DNA from: Bacillota bacterium
GTDB lineage: Bacteria; Bacillota; Clostridia; Acetivibrionales; DTU013
Length of the DNA: 64,000 nucleotides
Direction of reading: 5' to 3'
Assembly (NCBI GenBank): GCA_023418915.1
Contig: JAEZYU010000055.1
Span: 1 to 64,000, forward strand
The notes beneath the pieces are model-generated. The model had not been told where the DNA came from. It saw only the letters and a list, made by a program, of their open reading frames with translations, and ran no database searches. A program made the position numbers and the translations under genes. This document shows, one piece after another, positions 1 to 7,450 of this stretch; position 1 is the first letter of the stretch; every line of letters begins with the position of its first letter.

Positions 1-163
1 AGGTGAATTTCTTGTGAATAAACGAGTAATATACCAGATTATGTTGACTAAAACGTCCTATACCTGCATTTTTGTCCATTGCAAGCAGCTTATATTGCCA
101 GACGACAATAACGCTGCTGATGTAAGACAAATGATCCAATAAAAAGGAGTGGAGGGAAAACAA

Positions 164-337
164 ATGGCAGAACATATTATTAAAACAGCTTCATCTGATC
201 AGATGTTAAATATCACTTCACAGGTCAGGCAGGATGTCCGGGAAAGCGGGGTCACAGACGGAGTGGTTGTGGTTTTCGTTCCTCATACGACAGCAGGCGT
301 CACTATTAATGAGAATGCAGACCCTGATGTAGTATAA
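164..337 (+). pseudogene. Truncated YjbQ/UPF0047 family protein
   Basis: The ORF encodes the N-terminal part of a YjbQ (UPF0047) protein, a family linked to thiamine phosphate synthase-like activity. The signature VPHTTAGVTINENADPDVV is intact, but translation stops directly after DPDVV at 57 residues. Family members run to about 130-140 residues and continue with a second half carrying conserved His and Glu residues. The stop is created where a 28-bp segment begins to repeat. I chose ATG 164 over an upstream GTG because GGAGGG lies 7 nt before it. No second half of the family was found downstream in any frame, so this is probably a broken gene and not a frameshift. An assembly artefact at the repeat is a possible alternative. 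Confidence 0.75.
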
Positions 338-392
338 TGAGAATGCAGACCCTGATGTAGTATAATGAGAATGCAGACCCTGATGTAGTATA
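309..392 (+). repeat. Three exact tandem copies of a 28-bp unit
   Basis: Units lie at 309-336, 337-364 and 365-392 and are identical. The first is the coding sequence for the NENADPDVV region of the yjbQ remnant. As 28 is not a multiple of three, each copy shifts the frame and repeats an early stop. The sequence after 392 does not resume the family. Confidence 0.95.
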
Positions 393-496
393 AAGAACGG
401 AATAGACAAACGGGGTTCGAATATACAGACTACAAGGTGAATGAGAAATTTACCCACGTTTACTTGACACAAACTTGTTGAAATACTGCATCATCA

Positions 497-518
497 CTCT
501 TGAACAATGCGTTATAAT
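497..518 (+). promoter_or_regulatory. Promoter-like motif ending ATGCGTTATAAT
   Basis: This 22-bp stretch (CTCTTGAAC then AATGCGTTATAAT) sits 92 bp before the macro-domain gene. The ATGCGTTATAA core recurs before three other transcription units (9119, 13699, 15863). TATAAT resembles a sigma-A -10 box, but no TTGACA-like -35 lies at the usual 16-18 bp. Confidence 0.45.
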
Positions 519-609
519 TAATATATCTGATGTAATAATATTTGGTCGATAGTGTAAAGCTGCTTATGAAAAATGGTCCAAAATGCTATTTGGTCTGGGG
601 GGTTAGTCT

Positions 610-1764
610 ATGCCGTTGAAGATAGTTCGTAATGATATTACCAAAATGAAGGTCGATGCAGTGGTGAATGCGGCCAATACGGAGTTAAAAATGGGCGGTG
701 GAGTATGCGGCGCGATTTTCTCTGCGGCCGGAGCAGAAAAGCTTCAGAAGGAATGTGACCGTATAGGAGGATGCAATGTTGGAGAGGCAGTCATCACTGT
801 GGGCTTTGATCTTCCGGCAAGATATATCATACATACCGTTGGACCAGTATGGCATGGCGGAAACCAGAATGAGGCAAAGCTGCTGCATGACAGCTATATC
901 AATTCTCTCAGCCTTGCAGTAAAGTATAAATGCAGTTCAGCAGCATTTCCGCTCATTTCTTCCGGAATATATGGATACCCTAAGGATCAGGCTCTTCATA
1001 TTGCTGTTTCAGCAATAGGTGAATTTCTTTTAAAAAACGACATTGATGTATATCTTGTTGTATTCGACAGAAAATCCTTTGTCCTTGGTGAAAAGATATT
1101 CTCCGCCATAGAGAAATATATCGACGACAATTATGTAGAAGAACATTTGCATAAGGATCGTTTCAGGAGAATGGAGCTCAGAGAGCTCAGAGAGCCCGGC
1201 GAGTCCAGAGAGCCCAGAGAGCTCAGAGAGCTCAGAGAGCCCAGAGAGCCCAGAGAGCTCAGAGAGCCCAGAGAGCTCAGAGAGCACAGAGAGCCCAGAG
1301 AGCTTAGGAGCGTAAGAGATGATGAAGAACCGTATACGGTAGACGCGCCCTATGCGGCAGAGACTTCGATTGCTCCGCACTGGCACAAGAGAAAGCGAAA
1401 TCTTGAGGATGTTGTAGGCAAGCTGGATGAGACTTTTTCACAGATGCTGCTTCGATTAATCGACGAGAAGGGCATGAGCGATGTCGACACATACAAAAGA
1501 GCAAATATTGACCGCAGGCTTTTTTCAAAAATACGAAGCAACAAGGACTACAACCCAAGTAAGGTAACAGCGATAGCGCTGGCGATAGCCTTGAGACTTA
1601 ATCTTGATGAAACGCTTGATCTGCTGGGCAGGGCAGGATATACACTTTCTCACAGCAACAAATTCGATGTTATCATTGAATTTTTTATCGAAGAAGGAAA
1701 TTATAACATACTTGAGATAAATGAGGCGCTTTTCGCATTTGAACAGGACTTGCTTGGAGCTTGA
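610..1764 (+). CDS. Macro-domain protein with repetitive linker and C-terminal helical domain
   Basis: Residues 1-175 form a macro domain, a fold that binds or hydrolyses ADP-ribose and related nucleotides. Visible signatures are DAVVNAANTELKMGGGVCGAI near residue 16 (in parts: VNAAN and the GGG loop at 29-31) and SSGIYGYP near 117. Residues 189-233 are fifteen tripeptides of the type E-L-R or E-P-R, giving a charged linker. Residues 250-384 are a helical domain, partly XRE-like, of a type found on clostridial macro proteins; NPSKVTAIALAIAL and LDETLDLLGRAGYTLS look like helix-turn-helix and capping segments. ATG 610 follows a G-rich site. The gene stands alone, with a promoter-like motif 92 bp upstream. 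A role as an ADP-ribose-sensing or ADP-ribose-hydrolysing factor is inference; the substrate cannot be told from the sequence. Confidence 0.88.
   Translation: MPLKIVRNDITKMKVDAVVNAANTELKMGGGVCGAIFSAAGAEKLQKECDRIGGCNVGEAVITVGFDLPARYIIHTVGPVWHGGNQNEAKLLHDSYINSLSLAVKYKCSSAAFPLISSGIYGYPKDQALHIAVSAIGEFLLKNDIDVYLVVFDRKSFVLGEKIFSAIEKYIDDNYVEEHLHKDRFRRMELRELREPGESREPRELRELREPREPRELREPRELREHREPRELRSVRDDEEPYTVDAPYAAETSIAPHWHKRKRNLEDVVGKLDETFSQMLLRLIDEKGMSDVDTYKRANIDRRLFSKIRSNKDYNPSKVTAIALAIALRLNLDETLDLLGRAGYTLSHSNKFDVIIEFFIEEGNYNILEINEALFAFEQDLLGA
1174..1308 (+). repeat. 15 x 9-bp coding minisatellite (ELR/EPR)
   Basis: Fifteen 9-bp units, mostly GAGAGCTCA or GAGAGCCCA in register, encode E-(L/P)-R tripeptides inside the macro protein. 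A few units diverge (EPG, ESR, EHR). The period keeps the frame, so copy-number change would alter linker length without truncating the protein. Confidence 0.95.
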
Positions 1765-1841
1765 TTGTCGTCACGAAAGCGACCAATTGATATCAGCACG
1801 GTGTTATTCTTTATTCATAAAATGAATGGAGGATAACACTT

Positions 1842-2492
1842 ATGAAAACAAACCAGACCGAATTAGTATTCATCCTTGACAGGAGCGGCTCGATGGCCGG
1901 ACTTGAAAGTGACACTATAGGCGGCTTCAACTCTATGCTGAAAAAACAGAGGGAAGAGACTGGTGAGGCAGTCCTTACAACTGTATTGTTTGACGACAGG
2001 TATGAACTTCTCCATGACAGGATCGACATCAGGGGCATAAGGCCAATTACAGAAAAGGAATACTTCGTACGGGGCAGCACAGCTCTGCTAGATGCTATTG
2101 GAAATACTATCAGCAAGATTGCGAATGTACAGAAACAAACGTCTGAAGAGCACCGGTCAGACAAGGTATTGTTTGTTATAACTACAGACGGTATGGAAAA
2201 TGCCAGCCGCGAGTATACATTTGAAAAGATCAGAGGAATGGTGGAACAGTATAAGCAAAGGAACGGATGGGAGTTTATTTTTCTGGGAGCCAATATCGAT
2301 GCTATCTCAACAGCTGCCAGCTTCGGAATAAGCAAGGACAGAGCCGCAAATTTCATACCCGACAGCAAAGGGACCGGCTTAAATTACAAGATAGTAAGTG
2401 AAGCGGTAAGCACGTTCCGTGCATGCAGATCTATCTCAGATGATTGGAAGCAGGAAATCGACAAGGATTATTCGCATCGGAGCAAAAAGTAA
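1842..2492 (+). CDS. VWA (von Willebrand factor A) domain protein
   Basis: The 216-residue protein is almost entirely a single VWA domain. The MIDAS metal-binding motif D-x-S-x-S is DRSGS at residues 13-17, and a second conserved segment, TTDGMEN, occurs near residue 115. There is no signal peptide or membrane segment, so it should be cytoplasmic. VWA domains usually mediate Mg2+-dependent protein binding, and stand-alone clostridial versions of this length have no settled function. ATG 1842 follows GGAGG at a normal distance. No MoxR ATPase or other usual partner lies nearby. It is followed by an intrinsic terminator and may share a transcript with the macro gene 77 bp upstream. Confidence 0.9.
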   Translation: MKTNQTELVFILDRSGSMAGLESDTIGGFNSMLKKQREETGEAVLTTVLFDDRYELLHDRIDIRGIRPITEKEYFVRGSTALLDAIGNTISKIANVQKQTSEEHRSDKVLFVITTDGMENASREYTFEKIRGMVEQYKQRNGWEFIFLGANIDAISTAASFGISKDRAANFIPDSKGTGLNYKIVSEAVSTFRACRSISDDWKQEIDKDYSHRSKK

Positions 2493-2548
2493 AAATAATT
2501 CAGCCAGAACATGCGCCAGGTTATTAAGGCATGACATCGATTTGCCGC

Positions 2549-2590
2549 AGTGCGGCTGTTGGAAAAAGACTTCCAACAGCTGCGCTTTTC
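2549..2590 (+). terminator. Intrinsic terminator after the VWA gene
   Basis: A perfect 10-bp stem (GCTGTTGGAA at 2555-2564 with TTCCAACAGC at 2571-2580) has a 6-nt loop and is followed by TGCGCTTTTC. The T-run is short and interrupted, but the stem is strong. Confidence 0.75.
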
Positions 2591-2784
2591 ATTATCTGAC
2601 GTCACTCAACAAGTAAAGTGTGTTCAGGTTCCGGCAGAGTTTAAATCAATCGATCAAAATTTCCATAAAATAGAAAAACTAGGCGGCATTAGCAATAGAG
2701 CACTTAAAGGTGTTGCCGAAGTTTGAAAGATAGAGTAAAATATGTAAAAGAACAGAAAAATATGCGGTGGCGAGCAGGAGTTAT

Positions 2785-4698
2785 ATGAAAAACCCATTAG
2801 GCATATTGGCCCCGTTTGTAATGCCAGGCAGAACCAAAATACCAGACGAATACCTTGCAGAATTCTCTTTAGATATTGTATCTGCAAATATCAGATATGA
2901 GAAGCTGCTTTCTTATATTTTGATCCTTTTTGACCTGCTGCTTTTTGTAATGGATGCGGTCGTTTCTGTTCTATGGACTAAAAATGAACACATATTCAGT
3001 GCATTTGAATACATGCATTTCTTTCTGCTGATTATCCCGACAGTTTTTTTGATATTCATAAGAACAGGAAAAAACGTAAATATAAAAAATATTAAAATGT
3101 ACAGAGCAATGCACTTTACTGCGCTTACAGCTGTGCTTGTCCTATGTGCTGCCATAGCTGCAGACAACATTGGCAGAGGCATATTGCCTTTTGCCTATAT
3201 CATTACTATATTCTGTATATCATCTTTGATCATTATTGATAATATAAAGATGTATATGGCTTACATAATAACTTATTTGCTGTATGCTGCCGTAATTACA
3301 GGCAGGGGCAGCTATCGACAAGGTCTTGAAGCCAATCTGATCTTTCTTCTGACTCTTACCATCCTTTCGATAATGGTATCTATTATCAGATACACAAGCT
3401 TTAAAAACAGCTTCATGGACAAAAAGATGATTTTGGAGAAAAATATGGAGCTCAACAGCCTTTCCACACTGCTGATAAAGAATAATGCTGTTTTGAGAGC
3501 TCAGCTTGAAGCGTCACTGGACGGCATAATAATATTGAATCAGGATAACAAAGTTCTGAGCTATAACCAGAAATTCATCGATATACTTGGTCTGCCTGAT
3601 GATATCATGAAATACAGGGACGCAATGCGTATATTTGAGTATATTCGCACGTGCGTTTCGGACGAAGAGAGATTTAAGCAGCGCATAATTGAGATATATC
3701 AGCTGCCTAACAGGACATACTATGAAAAAGTGATGCTGAAAAACAATTCCATACTTGACATATATACGGCTCCCATTATTTCCTATGGAGAGATATATGG
3801 AAAGGTGTGGTATATCCGCGACATAACTGAAAAGGAGAAGATGATAGATGCCCTTAGGGAAGGTGCAGAGCTTAAGGAGAGACTCCTGCAGGAATCAATA
3901 AAATACGATGAGCTGAAAAATGAGTTTTTCGCCAATATATCTCATGAATTCAGGACTCCACTCAATATACTTCTGGGAACTCTGCAGCTTCTAAACATGA
4001 CAGGTCAGGTGATGTACGGGCAGACAGAACACAGGAATAAAAAGTATTATAACGTTATGAAGCAGAACTGTTACAGACTGCTCAGACTTACAAATAATCT
4101 TATAGATATGACGAGGATCGATACAGGCTTCTATGAAATAAATCTGCAGTACTATAATATAGTGCAGGTAGTTGAGGATATAGCTCTATCCGTAGCTGCA
4201 TTTGTGGAGAACAAAGGTATAAGCCTTATATTTGATACTGATGTGGAAGAAAAAATAATGGCAATAGATGTAGATAAGATAGAGAGAATAGTTTTGAATC
4301 TTCTTTCAAATGCTGTCAAGTTCACAAAAGAGGGTGAAATTACCATAAACGTGTATGATAGGGGCGAGAGTGTCGAAATATCAGTCAAAGACACCGGCAT
4401 CGGTATCCCTGAAGAGAAACTCGGCATAATATTTGAAAGGTTCAGACAGGTGAACAGTTCGCTGACGCGTGATCACGAGGGCAGCGGTATTGGGCTTTCA
4501 CTTGCAAAGAACCTCATAGAGCTGCATGGCGGCAGTATAAAAGCTGAAAGCGAGACCGGAAAGGGATCCGAATTCATAATCACGCTGCCATGCAGGACAA
4601 CGAGCGATGAGGACTTGAGAAGTGCTTCTGTTTACAGTACACAGAACCATGTGGAAAGGATCAATATAGAATTCTCGGACATCTATTCGGTCGGATGA
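2785..4698 (+). CDS. Membrane-bound sensor histidine kinase with PAS domain
   Basis: This is a 637-residue kinase. About six hydrophobic helices occupy the first 220 residues, followed by a short coiled segment and a PAS domain (LEASLDGIIILNQDNKVL near 235). The HisKA dimerisation domain has the phospho-acceptor in SHEFRTPLN (His387). The HATPase domain shows the N box (NLLSNAVKF), G1 (DTGIGIPEE) and G2 (GSGIGLSLA). A GTG at 2767 is in frame but has no ribosome site, whereas AGGAG precedes ATG 2785, so I used the latter. No response regulator is adjacent, so it is an orphan kinase whose partner lies elsewhere. The last 35 residues after the ATPase domain are unconserved in appearance. It converges on the CofE-like gene with only 29 bp between them. 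Confidence 0.92.
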   Translation: MKNPLGILAPFVMPGRTKIPDEYLAEFSLDIVSANIRYEKLLSYILILFDLLLFVMDAVVSVLWTKNEHIFSAFEYMHFFLLIIPTVFLIFIRTGKNVNIKNIKMYRAMHFTALTAVLVLCAAIAADNIGRGILPFAYIITIFCISSLIIIDNIKMYMAYIITYLLYAAVITGRGSYRQGLEANLIFLLTLTILSIMVSIIRYTSFKNSFMDKKMILEKNMELNSLSTLLIKNNAVLRAQLEASLDGIIILNQDNKVLSYNQKFIDILGLPDDIMKYRDAMRIFEYIRTCVSDEERFKQRIIEIYQLPNRTYYEKVMLKNNSILDIYTAPIISYGEIYGKVWYIRDITEKEKMIDALREGAELKERLLQESIKYDELKNEFFANISHEFRTPLNILLGTLQLLNMTGQVMYGQTEHRNKKYYNVMKQNCYRLLRLTNNLIDMTRIDTGFYEINLQYYNIVQVVEDIALSVAAFVENKGISLIFDTDVEEKIMAIDVDKIERIVLNLLSNAVKFTKEGEITINVYDRGESVEISVKDTGIGIPEEKLGIIFERFRQVNSSLTRDHEGSGIGLSLAKNLIELHGGSIKAESETGKGSEFIITLPCRTTSDEDLRSASVYSTQNHVERINIEFSDIYSVG

Positions 4699-4727
4699 TT
4701 TCCATATCGATCCCGTCCATGGTTCAA

Positions 4728-5918
4728 TCATTTTGCATAATTATCAAAGTATCCCTGTATATAAACTATCGGCGTACCCTTATCTCCGCTGCCGCTGGTC
4801 AGATCACACAGTGAGCCTATCAGGTCAGTCAGCCTTCTTGGTGTGGTACCCTGTGACGACATATCTCCTACAAGATCGCTTTCCTTGTTTTTGATATAGT
4901 CGGAAATCGCCTTTTTCAGCTCTTCTCCTCTCAAGCCCTTGAAATCATTATCAGCTAGGTATTTGAGCTTTACTTCATTTGGAGTGCCGTCAAGGCCTGA
5001 GGTGTAACCGGGCGATACAACAGGGTCGGCCAACTCCCATATCTTGCCCACAGGGTCCTTGAATGCGCCGTCTCCGTATACCAGGACCTCAACTGTTTTC
5101 CCCGTTCGTTCCTTAAGATCCGCCTGTATCTTTTCGACAAGCTGTTTGCAATCCCGGGGGAAAAGCTTGACAGTATCCTCCGTAGCCTTATTTGAGCCAA
5201 GCAGGCCGTAATGCTCATTGTAGCCGCTTCCATTTACCGGAGCTGTCAGTATGTCATCCAATCCGTAGACGTTTTTAGCACCATTTGCCTTAAGTATCCT
5301 TTTTGTCCTCTCCCTTGTGTGGATGTCGCAGGCAAGGATGCTCCCGGTATACTTGAGGATTGTCTTTGGGCTGTTTGAGAAAATAACTTCGCATTCAATA
5401 CCGTATTCCTCTATCAAGGATTTGTAGTAATCTATATAGTCAATGCCTGTAAAGGTATGCTTGATATTGCCGAAAAGGCCGCGGAACTGCTTCAGGTCGA
5501 GAATATCTGTCCAAGGATTGATCCCCTTTTCGTCCAGCAGATCAATATCTACCAGATGGTTACCTACTTCGTCCGAAGGATAGCTGAGCATGAGTACAAT
5601 TTTCTTTGCACCTTTTGCTATACCGCGCAGGCATACAGCAAAGCGGTTTCTGCTCAGGATGGGGAAGATCACTCCAATGGTCTCGCTGCCATACTTGGAT
5701 CTGATATCCTCGGCAATTGCGTCGATCCCTGCATAATTTCCCTGAGCCCGGGCAACAACCGATTCGGTTATTGCTGCAATATCCTTATCTTTGATGGTAA
5801 AGCCCTCGATTTGGGAGGCATTGATAACAGTCTCTGTTACGATTTGAGAAATATCATCACCGCTGTTTATGATCGGTGCTCTGATGCCTCTGACAACGGT
5901 GCCTGTTACTCTTTCCAT
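4728..5918 (-). CDS. CofE-like coenzyme F420-0:gamma-glutamyl ligase family protein
   Basis: The 396-residue protein resembles the CofE family, which in F420-making organisms adds glutamates to coenzyme F420-0. Matching features include an N-terminal strand ending RGIRAPIINSGDD, a GLDDILTAPVNGSGYNEHYGLLGSNKA region, and VYGDGAFKDPVGKIWELADPVVSPG. It is longer than archaeal CofE (about 250 residues), as is typical of the clostridial branch, whose substrate is unknown. No other F420 biosynthesis gene is in the window. Start ATG 5918 was preferred over an ATG 18 bp upstream because AAGGAGTGG precedes it by 5 nt. It is transcribed divergently from the LysR gene and is the obvious candidate target of that regulator. 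Confidence 0.8.
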   Translation of the reverse strand: MERVTGTVVRGIRAPIINSGDDISQIVTETVINASQIEGFTIKDKDIAAITESVVARAQGNYAGIDAIAEDIRSKYGSETIGVIFPILSRNRFAVCLRGIAKGAKKIVLMLSYPSDEVGNHLVDIDLLDEKGINPWTDILDLKQFRGLFGNIKHTFTGIDYIDYYKSLIEEYGIECEVIFSNSPKTILKYTGSILACDIHTRERTKRILKANGAKNVYGLDDILTAPVNGSGYNEHYGLLGSNKATEDTVKLFPRDCKQLVEKIQADLKERTGKTVEVLVYGDGAFKDPVGKIWELADPVVSPGYTSGLDGTPNEVKLKYLADNDFKGLRGEELKKAISDYIKNKESDLVGDMSSQGTTPRRLTDLIGSLCDLTSGSGDKGTPIVYIQGYFDNYAK

Positions 5919-5948
5919 GGATACCACTCCTTGCACTTAGTTTGGTTA

Positions 5949-5983
5949 ATACACTTGTATTATATGTTATAATATGCTATAAG
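5949..5983 (+). promoter_or_regulatory. Candidate lysR promoter with overlapping dyad
   Basis: TTGTAT (5955-5960), a 17-bp spacer and TATAAG (5978-5983) form a plausible sigma-A promoter for the LysR gene. The -35 lies in the palindrome ATACACTTGTAT (5949-5960), a possible regulator-binding site between the divergent genes. Confidence 0.45.
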
Positions 5984-6024
5984 TAAAATAAATACCTTTA
6001 ATATGTGCTATAAAGAGGGGTTAT

Positions 6025-6906
6025 ATGGCGACGAGGCTTGATCTATATAGAATTTTTTGCGAAGTGGCAAAATGCAGGAGCTTCTCCAGTGCTGCCAGAG
6101 AACTCTACATGACTCAGCCTGCTGTGAGTCAGGCCGTAATGAATCTGGAGGAGGAGCTGGGTATAAGGCTGTTTACCAGGACATCAAAGGGCGTGGCTCT
6201 CACTAATGAAGGTGAACTCCTTTTTGAGCATGTCAATCCGGCAATAAACCTTATTCACGTAGGAGAAAACAAGTTGCTTGAATCCATAAACCTGAAAGTC
6301 GGAGAAATGAAGGTGGGAGTCGGAGACACCATTTCGAAATATTTTTTGCTGCCGTACCTTGAGATTTTCCGCAACAAATTTCCTAATATAAATTTGAAGA
6401 TAATAAACAGGACTACCACAGAGCTCCTAACACTGATCAAATCTGGTGAGATAGATATAGCAGTATGCAATTTTCCTATTAGGGATGCTGCTGTTGAAAC
6501 TAGAAAGTGTAAAGACATACAGGATATTTTCGTATGCGGAGAAAAATACAGGGAGCTTTGCCGTAAACCCATAAGTCTTGAGGAGATTTCAGGTTTGCCA
6601 ATGATACTTCTCGAGCGTAAATCAAATTCAAGGCTTTTCATAGAAAGATACATGACCTCAAGGGGGATCAGAGTGACGCCTGAAATAGAGCTTGGATCCC
6701 ACGATCTGCTGCTTGAATTTGCAAGATTCAATTTTGGTATAGCCTGTGTCGTGGAGGAGTTCTCGCAGGAGTACATAAAAGCGTCGAAGCTCTACAAGCT
6801 GGAACTTACTGATGCAATACCGCCCAGGAGTATAGGCTTTTGTTATTTAAGAAGCGTATCGCTGTCGCCGGCGGCACAGAAACTCGTCGAGGTCGTGGAG
6901 GCATAA
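6025..6906 (+). CDS. LysR-family transcriptional regulator
   Basis: A full-length 293-residue LysR regulator. Residues 1-60 are the winged helix-turn-helix (FCEVAKCRSFSSAARELYMT then QPAVSQAVMNLEEELG), followed by a linker helix and a two-lobed periplasmic-binding-protein-type effector domain (VGDTISKYFLLPYLEIF from about residue 98). LysR proteins usually activate a divergent gene in response to a small ligand. Here that gene is the CofE-like ORF, with 106 bp between starts. ATG 6025 follows GAGGGG. The stop codon overlaps the U-tract end of the minus-strand RNA described next, so the two transcripts converge. Confidence 0.93.
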   Translation: MATRLDLYRIFCEVAKCRSFSSAARELYMTQPAVSQAVMNLEEELGIRLFTRTSKGVALTNEGELLFEHVNPAINLIHVGENKLLESINLKVGEMKVGVGDTISKYFLLPYLEIFRNKFPNINLKIINRTTTELLTLIKSGEIDIAVCNFPIRDAAVETRKCKDIQDIFVCGEKYRELCRKPISLEEISGLPMILLERKSNSRLFIERYMTSRGIRVTPEIELGSHDLLLEFARFNFGIACVVEEFSQEYIKASKLYKLELTDAIPPRSIGFCYLRSVSLSPAAQKLVEVVEA

Positions 6907-7185
6907 AAAAAGACTCCAGCGAACCTTTATCAATCCGGTACCTTCTGCCCGACCCTTTTCCTCAGGCTTTTTCATCTCCGGATCTGGATTTCTCCTTTTG
7001 GTATGCTCCCTGAAGGATATTTCTCAACCCTGCGGTATCGCATCCTGACGGATCCGTCCAAACTCTTTGATATAGCGGGTTTTACTCCGGTTTACGAACC
7101 AATTGACCCGCTCGCCTCTCCATATGATATCCATATGGCGGTCCATGCTCCATCGGTACTTTCTTTTAGGTATTCCCTGGAGTCT
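6905..7185 (-). ncRNA. Candidate structured non-coding RNA, about 281 nt, class unassigned
   Basis: On the minus strand a transcript would begin with AGACTCCAG (7185-7177) and end with the complementary CTGGAGTCT (6919-6911) followed by seven T residues (6911-6905), so one helix closes the whole RNA and doubles as a terminator stem. Inside are several local hairpins, in plus-strand positions: 6947-6952 with 6962-6967, TGCG-GTAT-CGCA at 7031-7042, GACGGATCCGTC at 7047-7058, AGCGGGT (7074-7080) with ACCCGCT (7106-7112) enclosing GGTT/AACC, and CCATATG (7120-7126) with CATATGG (7132-7138). The sequence is purine-rich on this strand. A strong promoter is correctly placed upstream. A 62-codon ORF on the opposite strand has no ribosome site. 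I recognise none of tmRNA, RNase P, SRP, 6S, T-box or common riboswitch cores. The clostridial raiA-type RNA is a class worth testing, but I cannot assign it by eye. Confidence 0.75.
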
Positions 7186-7191
7186 GTCTAG

Positions 7192-7221
7192 ATTATATCA
7201 GAATACTGCCCTGTAATTCAA
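7192..7221 (-). promoter_or_regulatory. Sigma-A promoter of the minus-strand RNA
   Basis: Read on the minus strand: TTGAAT (7221-7216), 18-bp spacer, TATAAT (7197-7192), with TG one base before the -10 (extended -10). The expected start, 6-7 nt downstream, falls at the first base of the closing helix of the RNA. Confidence 0.75.
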
Positions 7222-7450
7222 TGTCCATATAAGCACAACAAATGAAAACATTTGCATTTTTCTCTTTGTTTTTATGTTTATCACACGAATGCACAAATTT
7301 TTGTACATAAAGATTTATTTGATTTATTTGATTGAGATTATTTGATCGACTCACTTATTTGGTCGGGTCTTCAGATGAGATATATTAATCATATTCACAT
7401 TTGATTTCCTACCCATTTATGGTAATATTATTTGCAGGCAGGTGATCTTT
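7222..7450. other. AT-rich intergenic stretch
   Basis: No gene is visible. It holds a small hairpin (CAAATG-AAAA-CATTTG near 7239) and a run of degenerate 9-bp units of the type TTTGATTTA around 7315-7345. It must contain the leader of the downstream kinase-like gene, but no clear promoter was found. Confidence 0.5.

Noticed and set aside
497..518. Ordinary sigma-A promoter
   Set aside because: The TATAAT is good, but no -35 lies 16-18 bp upstream in any copy, so the shared motif is reported as promoter-like only.
1030..1386. Antisense ORF of 118 codons rich in Leu-Ser-Glu repeats
   Set aside because: It is the mirror of the ELR/EPR minisatellite on the opposite strand and has no ribosome site.
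7003..7191. 62-codon plus-strand ORF in the gap after lysR
   Set aside because: It has no Shine-Dalgarno, and the stretch is better explained as the complement of a structured minus-strand RNA.
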